A stretch of 12,316 nt of DNA from Alphaproteobacteria bacterium (GTDB taxonomy: Bacteria; Pseudomonadota; Alphaproteobacteria; Thalassobaculales; Thalassobaculaceae): NCBI GenBank assembly GCA_028822575.1, contig JAPKDN010000043.1, positions 1-12,316 on the forward strand. Direction: 5' to 3'. The stretch's first letter is position 1; each line of letters starts with the position of its first letter. A model generated the notes under the pieces. It was not told where the DNA came from. It saw nothing but the letters and a program-made list of their open reading frames with translations, and did not search any database. A program made the translations under genes and the position numbers. This document shows, one piece after another, positions 1-7,489 of this stretch.

Positions 1-259
1 TGAGCGAAAGCATCTGTTTGTAAACCGCGTCCGCGATCTCGCGACGACCATGCCCGATATTGACCAGCCACAGGCCCGACAGCGTATCGAACCAGCGCTC
101 GCCCTCAGCATCCTCGACCCAAACACCCTGGCCACTGGTGACCAATTGCAGGCCTGTCTCGGTGGTCATGTTTCTGGCTTGCTGTGAATGCGGCCAGAAA
201 TGGGCCTCGGCGTCGGCTCGCGCTTGCTCAATATCGTAGGCGTTGGTGAGCTGTTCCAT
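1..259 (-). CDS. Class III (omega-type) PLP-dependent aminotransferase, N-terminal fragment
   Basis: The first ~86 residues are present; the rest lies beyond the left edge. The translation contains FWPHSQQ near residue 20, then VTSGQGVWVEDAEGERWFD and LSGLWLVNIGHGRREIADAV. This is the N-terminal pattern of class III aminotransferases acting on omega-amino acids, amines, taurine or beta-alanine; the lysine that binds pyridoxal phosphate would lie outside the window. Such enzymes transfer an amino group to pyruvate or a 2-oxo acid in the cytoplasm. I chose the ATG at 259 because GGAG lies about 10 bases upstream of it; the in-frame ATG at 277 has no ribosome binding site. Substrate cannot be told from this fragment. 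It points away from the rest of the window, so a shared operon is not implied. Confidence 0.82.
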   Translation of the reverse strand, partial: MEQLTNAYDIEQARADAEAHFWPHSQQARNMTTETGLQLVTSGQGVWVEDAEGERWFDTLSGLWLVNIGHGRREIADAVYKQMLSL

Positions 260-331
260 GGCTGGGGTGCTCCGCATGGTTAGAGAAAGGGGCAAGGCTT
301 TGAGGGTAATAAAAGGCGATATCCGGGTAGG

Positions 332-595
332 TTATCGGAAGCGCGCACGCCATCCACAGTTATTTTTGGGCAATTCCGATTCGTCATTCCTTGGTCCTTG
401 AAATGGGCCCGCGCAAAGACAACCGAGGTACCTGTCCGGAATTGCCGCTGTCCGCGCTTTATTCGTCTTTAATCGGACATCACCGAAGCGGAGATTTGCC
501 CCCATCGCAGATATAATAATATCCTGAGCAGGATTAGTTACCGTCAGGGCCGGTACCCCGTTCCGTACTTTCGTCACCCTGTACTCAATCTTCAT
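332..595 (-). CDS. Possible small hypothetical protein (87 aa)
   Basis: An 87-codon frame starts at an ATG at 595, about eight bases after GAGAGGG. The predicted protein begins MKIEYRVTKVRNGVPALTV, is rich in basic residues and has three scattered cysteines toward its end; no family is recognised. The frame stays open upstream to an ATG at 853, but that start has no ribosome binding site and the extension looks like non-coding translation. It lies upstream of the aminotransferase on the same strand with a 72-base gap. It may be a real small gene, a decayed gene or chance. Confidence 0.22.
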   Translation of the reverse strand: MKIEYRVTKVRNGVPALTVTNPAQDIIISAMGANLRFGDVRLKTNKARTAAIPDRYLGCLCAGPFQGPRNDESELPKNNCGWRARFR

Positions 596-1166
596 AGAAA
601 ACCCTCTCGACAGCATTGCAAGTAGATGGAAATCAATGTTTGTCACAGTCGTCAAGAACGTACACCTCGCCGCCATTAAGTCAGGAGCCGCCAGTATCAG
701 GGGCATAAAACTCCAACTCGACGGTGTTCGGCTGCTCGCTGCGTATGTTTCAGGTGAAGTTTCGGCCTTCACAACCTGGACGCCAAAAATGCTTGCGAGG
801 AAACCGAAAGGGCAAAACCGAATTTGACCCTGTGCATTGAACTCCCCTTGCATATCATGCTTGATGATTGGAGCAAGGTTCGTGAAGGCGGGCGGCTACG
901 AATGCAGGGTTAATTAATATAATCAGTAGCTCATATAGAGGGTCGATGCCAAACGTAAGTCGATCTAAAAATTAAGTAAATTATCAACATCGTATAACCG
1001 CGCATCGCGTTCTGGTTTTTGGTTTCCAACCCATGTCTCGCGATCATTGATTGTTGATAGGAGAAATATGGTATTTTGGGCGGCTTGATTTCGGCGACCG
1101 AGACGACCACTCAGCCAAGAATGGAGCTTGGCTAGGTCGGCAATTACTCTGAATGGAGACCGCTGT
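596..1166. other. Intergenic stretch without a confident gene, partly AT-rich
   Basis: Short frames exist on both strands, but none resembles a known protein. Bases 905-985 are distinctly AT-rich compared with the coding DNA around them. A perfect TATAAT lies at 918-923, with no convincing -35 box 16-18 bases upstream; if used, it would give a leader of over 200 bases ahead of the amidase. A very short frame with its own ribosome binding site (ATG at 1068, stop at 1086-1088) lies in that putative leader. The stretch is best read as the regulatory region of the amidase plus spacer. Confidence 0.4.
1154..1158 (+). promoter_or_regulatory. Ribosome binding site that sets the amidase start
   Basis: TGGAG lies eight bases before the ATG at 1167. 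The alternative in-frame TTG at 1128 has no comparable site and adds 13 residues before the point where similarity to amidases begins, so 1167 is preferred. Confidence 0.6.
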
Positions 1167-2348
1167 ATGGAAATTCCGCACGATCCGACTGGCGCGTTCT
1201 GCCAGCACAATCATGTGGCGTTGTCCGGTCGACCTGGTGGTGCATTCGCCGGGTTGGGCTTTGGGGTTAAGGATATCTTTGATATCGCTGGCACCAAATC
1301 GAGCTTCGGGAACCCGCTATGGTTTGATACCCACGCTCCCGCCGATTCAACGGCGCCGGTGGTTCAGCGATTGCTGGACGTGGGGGCGTCGATGACTGGT
1401 CGTACGGTGTCCGATGAACTGGCCTACAGTTTGACCGGAGAAAATGTTCACTACGGAACCCCGGTGAACCCTCGTGATCCCAGTCGCATTCCCGGTGGGT
1501 CATCCTGTGGGTCCGCCAGCGCGGTAGCCGCGGGGCTAGTTGATTTCGCTCTTGGCACGGATTGTGGTGGGTCGGTCCGGCTACCAGCGAGCTACTGCGG
1601 ATTACTAGGGATACGCCCGAGCCTTGGCCGGGTTTCGACCAGCGGCGTGCTGCCCTTTAGCGCGAGTTTCGATGTTGTCGGCTGGTTCGCCCGCGACGCC
1701 CAGATTTTGGCTGGTGTCGGCAAGGTGCTTTTCGATGAGCCGCGGCTAGCGCGCGAGCCCACCCGGTTGCTCCTGGCGGAGGATGCGTTCGCCTTTGTCG
1801 ATCCCACCATCAGGCATGCCTTGCGGCCCGTGATACGTGGGATTAGTGACCGGCTCGGCAAGGTTGAGCGAGCCGATGTTAGTGATCCGGGCTTGGAGGA
1901 CTGGTTCAATGTTTTTGGGACAATTCAGGCGTCGGAGATTTGGGCGAACCACGGGGCTTGGATTAAACGAAACGATCCGAAATTTGGCCCTGGCGTCGCT
2001 GAACGCATGGAGTGGGCGAGCGCGGTGACCGAGGAACAAGTTTTGAGCGCCCGGGTGCGACACGCGGAAATTCTCAAGCGGATTGATGATGTGTTGGGTG
2101 AGAATGACGTTCTATGCATGCCCACATCGCCTAGAATCGCACCTCTGAAGAATCAAGATCTCGACACGATCGAGGTCAAATACCGCCATCAGGCGATGGG
2201 CCTGCTTTGTGTTCCCGGCCTGGGTGGTCTGCCCCAAGTTTCGCTGCCTCTAACAGAAATCGAGGGCATGCCTATTAGTCTGTCGATCCTCGCGCGGCGC
2301 GGCAACGACGAAATGCTCTTGGAACTCGCTAAATCTCTCATGGAATAA
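1167..2348 (+). CDS. Amidase-signature hydrolase, AMI1-like
   Basis: This 393-residue cytoplasmic enzyme should hydrolyse a small amide to a carboxylic acid and ammonia. The complete Ser-cisSer-Lys triad of the amidase signature family is visible: Lys35 in FGVKDIFD, cis-Ser112 in PGGSSCGSA and nucleophile Ser136 in GTDCGGSVR, with the usual 24-residue spacing between the serines. Segments such as DELAYSLTGENVHYGTP, LPASYCGLLGIRPSLGRVS and SFDVVGWFARD closely follow plant AMI1 (indole-3-acetamide hydrolase) and its bacterial relatives. The length also fits this short subgroup rather than the ~480-residue GatA type, and no gatB/gatC partners are nearby. Cys133 replaces the more usual Thr in the GTDTGGS motif. 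It is transcribed alone, converging on the oxygenase pseudogene with a 27-base gap. The substrate is not known; indole-3-acetamide is only one possibility. Alternative start: TTG at 1128. Confidence 0.9.
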   Translation: MEIPHDPTGAFCQHNHVALSGRPGGAFAGLGFGVKDIFDIAGTKSSFGNPLWFDTHAPADSTAPVVQRLLDVGASMTGRTVSDELAYSLTGENVHYGTPVNPRDPSRIPGGSSCGSASAVAAGLVDFALGTDCGGSVRLPASYCGLLGIRPSLGRVSTSGVLPFSASFDVVGWFARDAQILAGVGKVLFDEPRLAREPTRLLLAEDAFAFVDPTIRHALRPVIRGISDRLGKVERADVSDPGLEDWFNVFGTIQASEIWANHGAWIKRNDPKFGPGVAERMEWASAVTEEQVLSARVRHAEILKRIDDVLGENDVLCMPTSPRIAPLKNQDLDTIEVKYRHQAMGLLCVPGLGGLPQVSLPLTEIEGMPISLSILARRGNDEMLLELAKSLME

Positions 2349-2375
2349 GTGGGAACGCGTCAGAATGGTGGGCGA

Positions 2376-3051
2376 TTAATCCGCCGCTGGTTCTTCTTTG
2401 AAATGTTCGTAATTCTGCCTGCCAAACCAGGTCATATAACATCTATAGGTCGAAGGTTCGTATCGTGGCGGGTTATTTTCGCTCTGGCAGGTTGGCAGGC
2501 ATTTCATGACGAAATCATTGGAAGCGTCGAAGAAAAAGGGGGTCGCGTAACGATCGATACCTGGCGCCGAGGCCTTAGCCCGATGTGGTGTCGGGCGGTA
2601 CCGGTGATTGGACCAACGGTGCAGCAAGTCCCCGGTATTGGCCAGGAAAGCCTCTGGCAATACCGGGGCATCGATCCAGCGTCCGTGGGGTGGGCGAATC
2701 TCCAATCCCTCGACTTGGTTCTGTGCCAGTAAGGTCATGAAACTGGAATCAGTGTGTGGAGCAATGCCGAACTGGTTCTCCTCGGCGTCGATTGGCGGAT
2801 AGTGCGACAGCCAGAATGAAAACTGTGACTCGCGGAAAGCGTCGATAAAAAAGCCAACTGGCAGGTCGAGATCCACGGCGTAGAGCGGCAACAGCGATAG
2901 CGCTAATCCCTCTAGGGCAAACATGGCCGCGGATGAAATAGAATCCGACCTCCTGGCATGCGTGGCGCAATTCGCCCGCCGTTGCCTCTAGGGCTCCGGG
3001 CCTGCTGGTCAGAAAATCGCTCAAATCAAGAATGGGTATTTGATCCGTCAT
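2376..3051 (-). pseudogene. 2-Oxoglutarate/Fe(II) oxygenase (isopenicillin N synthase-like), disrupted by internal deletion and frameshift
   Basis: The first 43 codons (from the ATG at 3051) read MTDQIPILDLSDFL and end in VGFYFIRGH, the typical DIOX_N start of this family. At about 2925 the reading frame changes. The continuation, to the stop at 2376-2378, reads ALSLLPLYAVDLDLP, SHYPPID and FGIAPHTDSSFMTLLAQNQV, then the TPHR and RYATPFFF segments. The iron ligands (His and Asp of HTD, distal His of TPHR) and a 2-oxoglutarate-binding Arg are therefore still encoded. Intact relatives are roughly 310-340 residues; here the two pieces total ~225, so roughly 80-110 residues between the N-terminal domain and the helix before the barrel are missing, and the frame is shifted. 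The well-preserved remainder suggests recent loss. An assembly error is possible, but it would have to remove a few hundred bases. It is the last gene of the minus-strand operon. Confidence 0.85.
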
Positions 3052-3230
3052 GATCGGACTAGCTTAGCCGGGTCGACGAAGCAGAGGCAAAACCCCATGG
3101 GCACCCTCGTGGATTTTTCAGCCGTGATCGCATGTTGATCGAGTGCGCTCACTACCTCCGGTCCATCAACCACAATGGTCTCGGCGCTATCCTCGATCTT
3201 CTTGAAAGACCGACAGATCTCGGAGGTTTC
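3048..3230 (-). pseudogene. 3' remnant of an unidentified gene upstream of the oxygenase
   Basis: A 60-codon open frame lies between the acyl-CoA synthetase and the oxygenase, overlapping the synthetase end in another frame. It ends in TGA at 3050-3048, overlapping the oxygenase ATG as ATGA, the arrangement of translationally coupled operon genes. The downstream part (VVDGPEVVSALDQHAITAEK, then VPMGFCLCFVDPAKLVRS) looks like real protein. There is no good start: only GTG codons (for example at 3173) without a clear ribosome binding site. I do not recognise the family. The simplest reading is the tail of a gene whose 5' part was lost. A genuine small gene starting at 3173 (41 aa) is the alternative. 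Confidence 0.35.
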
Positions 3231-5403
3231 TCAGAACGCGCGCGGAATCGGTGATCTCGTCCAGGACCGTGATGCTGGTGCCATCGACCATATGGATGAG
3301 GCGTCTCTTCAGCATTTCGGTTTTTGGCGCCCGGTCTGATCTTAAAACCAGATGGAAGGCCCCGACGCGACCACCGCCCCTGGCCGTCTCGACAACAGTT
3401 CCGACCATGCGCTCGATCAAGGCATCGTCGCCATAGTTACCCATGACGGATAAGTTGAGATGAAAGACAACGGCCCTGCCCGCGGCGTGGGAATAAATGC
3501 TTTTGATGATCCGGCTGGCGGTTTCCCCACCATCGCGGAGTAATAAATTAGCTGGGACATCGATTGGGTTGGCGACACTTGCCCCATGCGGGATGTCTAG
3601 TTCGTTTAATTCCGCCGCGAGGGATGAGGGCAGGGGGCCGATCTCAATATCAAAGTCGGCGAACTGGTCGGTCGCGATAACGCTGGTACCGCCGCCATTT
3701 CCAAACAGAATAACGTGTCGGATCGGTTTGGCGGTCTCTGGGTCATGATTTTGCAACCCGAGGAACATCGTCATGAGGTCGTCGAGATCACTCACGGTGA
3801 TCGATCCGGTTTGTCGGATTACCGCGTCCCAGACGCGCTGGTCATTCGCCAGGGCGCCAGTATGAGAGGCCGCCGCGCGCTGGCCGGAACGTGTTCTGCC
3901 ACCCTTTAAAATGATGATTGGTTTGCGGGCTCCGGCGTCGCGGAGGAGTTCGAGCAGGCGCCGGCCATCACTGATCTGTTCGAGATAGAGGCCTATGACC
4001 TTGGTGTCCGGGTCATGAAGGAAATATTCAAGCATGTCCGCGGGGCCGATATCCGCGCTATTGCCAAGCGAAACGACGGCACTAAAATCTACACCGCGAG
4101 TCTGGCCGTAGCGCAATGCATCAAGCGAAAGCCCGCCGCTTTGGGAAATGAACGCGACACCGGGTTTCGCGGGACCAAGATTGTCGACCAATGAAAGTTT
4201 GCCGCGCGGAGAGTGCAGGCCGATGCAGTTCGGCCCGATGACGCGGGCGCCATTGGCGTGGGCGACCCGCACGAGCTCGCGCTCAAGCGCCACGCCGGTC
4301 GGGATATCTGCGAAGCCGCTCGACATGACTTGCGCGAACCGGACATTTCCAGCGGCGGTTTCAATCAACGGAATCACCTGATTGGCATTCACCGCAACGA
4401 AAGCATAGTCGATCGGTTTCGGTGTGGCGGAAAACGATGGATAGGCGGGGAGGCCTTCGATCTCATCGGCTCGGGGGTGGATCGGGTAGATTTCACCCTC
4501 GAACCCACTGGCGCGCAGCGTGCGGATAAAGCGATTCCCGTATGCGGTATTGGTTGATGACGCTCCGGCAATCGCGACTGTCTTAGGCAAGAATAGCGCG
4601 TCGAATTCGTCGGCGCCGCGCGCAACTTTCTGGGTGTTTTGTTTGGGGGACCTGGCTAGCTCCGACATCAGCATAAGCGCGTCGACGGCGATCGCATGCT
4701 TTCCGTTGATGATCACCGGATTGATATCCAACTCCGTGATCTCACCGCCGAGATTGGAAAGCAGACCATCCGCGCCACCTATCGTGAGAAGAAGATCGAT
4801 GAGCGTTTCACGATCGACCTTTGGCCCGCCTCGAACTCCATCCAAGATGGCATTAAACCTAAGCTCATTGATCATATCCCCGGCGTCCGCGCGGTCGATC
4901 GGACAAACTCGGAAACTGACATCGCCTAGGGTTTCGACATAAATTCCGCCGAGTCCGAACATCATCACTGACCCAAAAGTGGGATCACGAAAGGACCCGA
5001 TAACCAGTTCGACACCCGGCGGTGCCATCTCCTCGACAAGAAAACCATCCACCGAGATCCCAGCTTGCTTCGCGGCCTGGCGCATTCGTTGAATTTCCGT
5101 GAGCACTTGGTTCGGGTCGGCCAGGTTCAGTGCGACGAAACCACCCTCTGATTTATGCTGAACGTGGTCGGAGATGATCTTGACGGCAACCGGGAACACT
5201 AGCTTGGCGAAGTCGGACGTGGAGGCGTCTTCATCTAAGATATGCAAGCCCCGAGGAACCGACACACCAAAGGCGTCAAGAATCGTCTTGGCCTGATATT
5301 CGTTGATCGTCGTTCCATCTCGCGCGCGCACCCGGTCAATGACGCGTCGAGCGATATCGATTGGAGCATTTGGCGGTTTCATGGCGGTCGGACTTTCAGA
5401 CAT
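3187..5403 (-). CDS. NDP-forming acyl-CoA synthetase (acetate--CoA ligase family), ATP-grasp domain first
   Basis: This 738-residue cytoplasmic protein should join a carboxylic acid to CoA using ATP, giving ADP and phosphate through a phosphohistidine. Residues ~20-245 form an ATP-grasp_5 domain (KIISDHVQHKSEGGF, VEEMAPPGVELVIGSFRDP, MMFGLGGIYVETLGDVSFR, LDINPV). Residues ~268-400 form the CoA-binding Rossmann domain (VAIAGASS, VIGPNCIG). Residues ~413-555 form the succinyl-CoA-ligase-like domain (FISQSGGLSLD), with the phosphohistidine candidate His514 in AASHTGALA. A second ligase-like domain fills ~560-725. The more common single-chain order puts ATP-grasp at the C-terminus, so this is the swapped arrangement. 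The ATG at 5403 overlaps the biotin carrier stop by eight bases, showing operon coupling with a biotin-dependent carboxylase. The acid activated is unknown. It differs from AMP-forming acetyl-CoA synthetases, whose motifs are absent. Confidence 0.9.
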   Translation of the reverse strand: MSESPTAMKPPNAPIDIARRVIDRVRARDGTTINEYQAKTILDAFGVSVPRGLHILDEDASTSDFAKLVFPVAVKIISDHVQHKSEGGFVALNLADPNQVLTEIQRMRQAAKQAGISVDGFLVEEMAPPGVELVIGSFRDPTFGSVMMFGLGGIYVETLGDVSFRVCPIDRADAGDMINELRFNAILDGVRGGPKVDRETLIDLLLTIGGADGLLSNLGGEITELDINPVIINGKHAIAVDALMLMSELARSPKQNTQKVARGADEFDALFLPKTVAIAGASSTNTAYGNRFIRTLRASGFEGEIYPIHPRADEIEGLPAYPSFSATPKPIDYAFVAVNANQVIPLIETAAGNVRFAQVMSSGFADIPTGVALERELVRVAHANGARVIGPNCIGLHSPRGKLSLVDNLGPAKPGVAFISQSGGLSLDALRYGQTRGVDFSAVVSLGNSADIGPADMLEYFLHDPDTKVIGLYLEQISDGRRLLELLRDAGARKPIIILKGGRTRSGQRAAASHTGALANDQRVWDAVIRQTGSITVSDLDDLMTMFLGLQNHDPETAKPIRHVILFGNGGGTSVIATDQFADFDIEIGPLPSSLAAELNELDIPHGASVANPIDVPANLLLRDGGETASRIIKSIYSHAAGRAVVFHLNLSVMGNYGDDALIERMVGTVVETARGGGRVGAFHLVLRSDRAPKTEMLKRRLIHMVDGTSITVLDEITDSARVLRNLRDLSVFQEDRG

Positions 5404-5617
5404 CCATCAGCAAAAGAACCTCGCCCTCGGCGATCTGACAGCCTTCCTGGACAAAGATTTTCTTGACCACGCCGGCTTCCGGCGCCATCAGGGGGATTTC
5501 CATCTTCATGGACTCGGCGATCATGAGCGGGTCGTCTTCCTCGACCGTCTGACCTTCGGTAACAACGATTTTCCAAGCGGTGCCGGTGACATCGCTTTCG
5601 ACCTTGATCTCGGTCAT
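5396..5617 (-). CDS. Free-standing biotin carboxyl carrier protein (single biotinyl domain, 73 aa)
   Basis: The whole protein is one biotinyl/lipoyl-type domain. Lys38 in AESMKMEIP is the expected biotin attachment site, and the flanking half-domains (GTAWKIVVTEGQTVEEDDP and GVVKKIFVQEGCQIAEGE) show the usual internal two-fold repeat. The long Ala/Pro-rich N-terminal arm of AccB is absent; such short carriers serve acyl-CoA carboxylases or decarboxylases. The ATG at 5617 is chosen because GGAGAG ends eight bases before it; the in-frame TTG at 5623 would be only two bases from it. It lies 33 bases after the carboxyltransferase gene and overlaps the synthetase by eight bases. A second biotinyl domain is fused to the alpha subunit at 7490-9484, so this cluster encodes two carriers. 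Confidence 0.92.
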   Translation of the reverse strand: MTEIKVESDVTGTAWKIVVTEGQTVEEDDPLMIAESMKMEIPLMAPEAGVVKKIFVQEGCQIAEGEVLLLMDV

Positions 5618-5625
5618 ATCCAATT

Positions 5626-5631
5626 CTCTCC
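5626..5631 (-). promoter_or_regulatory. Ribosome binding site of the biotin carrier gene
   Basis: GGAGAG on the minus strand, spaced eight bases from the ATG at 5617. It decides between that ATG and the TTG at 5623. Confidence 0.6.
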
Positions 5632-5650
5632 TTATCGGACCGCGTTTAGG

Positions 5651-7207
5651 TCAGTAGCTGGTCGGCCAGTTGCTTAGCAATTTTTGTCCCGTCGGCTTCT
5701 CGGACCGCGCGCCCAGCACACTGAACGTGTCGATCAGAAAGCCGCGGGTCTCGCGGGGATCAACGACCGCTTGTGACTCATACAGAGACGCAAGCGACCA
5801 CGCGGATGAGTCGCGTCCAATTTCCTCGGTCAACGCGGCGAACCGTTCAGGATCGTCTGCCTCGCGCAAATTATACAGGACATTGACGCCCAGCCGAGGC
5901 TCCATGAAGCCATAGTCGGCGGTTGGCCAAGAGGCCTGCACATCCGACATGCGGCCGCCTCCCATGTTCAGATAAGCCTGCCCGTAGTTCTTTCGCATGG
6001 TCAAGGTGACGGTTGGGACCGTGCAAAGCGACAGAGCGTTCATCCAATTCATAATTTGGCCTGGCGCGCCCCGTTTTTCACCCTCGATACCAACCAGAAA
6101 CCCGGGTTGATCGACCAGGAACAGTATTGGAATGTTGAAGGAATCACACATCACCAGGAAGGAGGTTGCCTTGCGCATCGCGTTCACATCGATGGCGCCG
6201 CCCTTGAATTTGGGATTATTGGCGATGATGCCGACGGAATGGCCATCCAGCCTCGTCAGCCCGGTGACGATCGATTTACCACACCGGGGTTTAAGCTCCA
6301 GCAGGCTATTGGTGTCGAAGATGCATTTTATGATAGCGCGGCTATCGTAAACAGACGTCCGGCTTTCCGGCAGGGTGTTGAGGATTTCCTCGCCTCTGGC
6401 GTCCGAGCCGATGGGAATGTCGGCAACCGGCGGCATGTCGTTTTTGCTGCCCGGCAAATAGCCCAGAAACTTCTTAATGTTGGCGATAGCTTCCTCGTCG
6501 GTGTCGACGACGGAGTCGACTAGTCCCGTGGTCGCAGAATGCAAGCGCGAGCCGCCCTGGTCCTCAGAATCCACGGGTTGGCTGATGGCGATTGAGGTGA
6601 CGCGGCTGCTGGCGACAGCCATCGTCGCACCTTTTCGCATGACCACGAAGTCGGAAAGACAGGTGTACCAGGTGCTGGACCCATAACAATCTCCGAGCAG
6701 CGCCGAGACCCAGGGCGTCTCTCGGGTGCGCAGATACTCTCGGGGATCCTGTCCAAGGATCGCGCGGCCAGCTGCGCCCATTCGGTCGGGCATGCGCGCG
6801 CCACTGGATTCCCCCAGGAAAACGATCGGGGCGCCGCGTTTCGCAGCCAATTCCTTGATGTGGCGCATTTTCTTGCCGTTGATAACGCTGCTCGAGGCAC
6901 CCATGACAGTGAAATCGTTCGAGATCGCCGCGACAGGCCGCCGGTTGATCTCGCCAAACACAGTGATCTTTCCATCGGCGGCGGACTTGTCCTGGACCTC
7001 CGGTCGGTGGGAGGTTGCGAGCAATCCGAATTCGGTGAACTTGCCGTCGTCCATCAGGAAAGCGAGCCTTTCCCGTGCATTCAGGTGGCCATCGGCTTTG
7101 CGTTTAGAGAGTTTTTTCGAACCCCCCATTTCCAAGGCCTTAGCCTTTCGAACCTGGAGGTCGTCGACCGCTTCACGCACCGCATTCTTCTCAGAATTCC
7201 CACTCAT
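5651..7207 (-). CDS. Acyl-CoA carboxylase, carboxyltransferase (beta) subunit
   Basis: This 518-residue protein has the two crotonase-like halves of biotin-dependent carboxyltransferases and should move the carboxyl group from biotin to an acyl-CoA. The N-terminal half includes LNARERLAFLMDDGKFTEFG (43-62), FTVMGASSSVINGKKMRHI and the oxyanion loop FLGESSGARMPDRMG (130-144). The C-terminal half includes VGIIANNPKFKGGAIDVNAM (325-344), FLVDQPGFLVGIEGEKRGA (363-381) and WPTADYGFMEP (427-437). Length fits the propionyl-/methylcrotonyl-CoA carboxylase beta family (~510-540). Two loops depart from classical PccB: GESSGARM replaces DSGGARIQEG, and YGQAYLNMGGG replaces YGGAYDVM, where an Asp influences acyl-chain choice in characterised enzymes. 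The substrate should therefore not be called propionyl-CoA from homology alone. It is the first gene of the minus-strand operon, and its likely biotin carboxylase partner is divergently transcribed. Only a weak AAGG precedes the ATG. Confidence 0.92.
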   Translation of the reverse strand: MSGNSEKNAVREAVDDLQVRKAKALEMGGSKKLSKRKADGHLNARERLAFLMDDGKFTEFGLLATSHRPEVQDKSAADGKITVFGEINRRPVAAISNDFTVMGASSSVINGKKMRHIKELAAKRGAPIVFLGESSGARMPDRMGAAGRAILGQDPREYLRTRETPWVSALLGDCYGSSTWYTCLSDFVVMRKGATMAVASSRVTSIAISQPVDSEDQGGSRLHSATTGLVDSVVDTDEEAIANIKKFLGYLPGSKNDMPPVADIPIGSDARGEEILNTLPESRTSVYDSRAIIKCIFDTNSLLELKPRCGKSIVTGLTRLDGHSVGIIANNPKFKGGAIDVNAMRKATSFLVMCDSFNIPILFLVDQPGFLVGIEGEKRGAPGQIMNWMNALSLCTVPTVTLTMRKNYGQAYLNMGGGRMSDVQASWPTADYGFMEPRLGVNVLYNLREADDPERFAALTEEIGRDSSAWSLASLYESQAVVDPRETRGFLIDTFSVLGARSEKPTGQKLLSNWPTSY

Positions 7208-7489
7208 GAGGTCGTGCCCTTGTGGTTATCTCTTTGTGCCCCGGCCCAAAGTCACCGGAAATCTGTGAAGCCGAGTTTATATCATGGCTGATCCTGCATC
7301 GCTGACTGAATGGCAAGTGCTGATTGCCTCTTGCAGTGATTACATAGGAGGCAAGAGACAATCCCATATCCATCAAACTAACCATGCGCCAGACAAGACC
7401 CGGTATGTCGCGGGTAATCGAATGGTTTGATAAAAGTTGCCGGGATCGAGGCACTGGCGCGGCGTCGTTACTGCTGCTAATCACTGGCC
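7208..7489. promoter_or_regulatory. Divergent promoter region between the two carboxylase operons
   Basis: These 282 bases separate the starts of the minus-strand beta-subunit operon and the plus-strand alpha-subunit operon, so promoters for both must lie here or nearby. A minus-strand TATAAA sits near 7275-7284, in TTTATATCA as written on the plus strand, and TTGATAAAA near 7428-7436 could be a plus-strand -10 element. Neither has a good -35 partner. A seven-base inverted repeat, TTGCCTC (7324-7330) and GAGGCAA (7348-7354), lies near the middle and is a candidate operator. Frames crossing this region do not look like protein. Confidence 0.55.

Noticed and set aside
2349..2732. Plus-strand frame directly after the amidase
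   Set aside because: It is antisense to the recognisable C-terminal part of the oxygenase pseudogene.
2909..2994. Ten-base direct repeat CCTCTAGGGC at 2909-2918 and 2985-2994 as the scar of the oxygenase deletion
   Set aside because: The frame junction is at about 2925, not at either repeat, and both copies encode ordinary Ala-Leu-Glu segments of the protein.
4089..4364. Minus-strand frame inside the synthetase gene
   Set aside because: It overlaps conserved synthetase motifs in another frame, and its translation looks random.
7191..7484. 97-codon minus-strand frame filling the divergent intergenic region
   Set aside because: It has no recognisable family or clear ribosome binding site and would overlap the beta-subunit start; promoter DNA is more likely.
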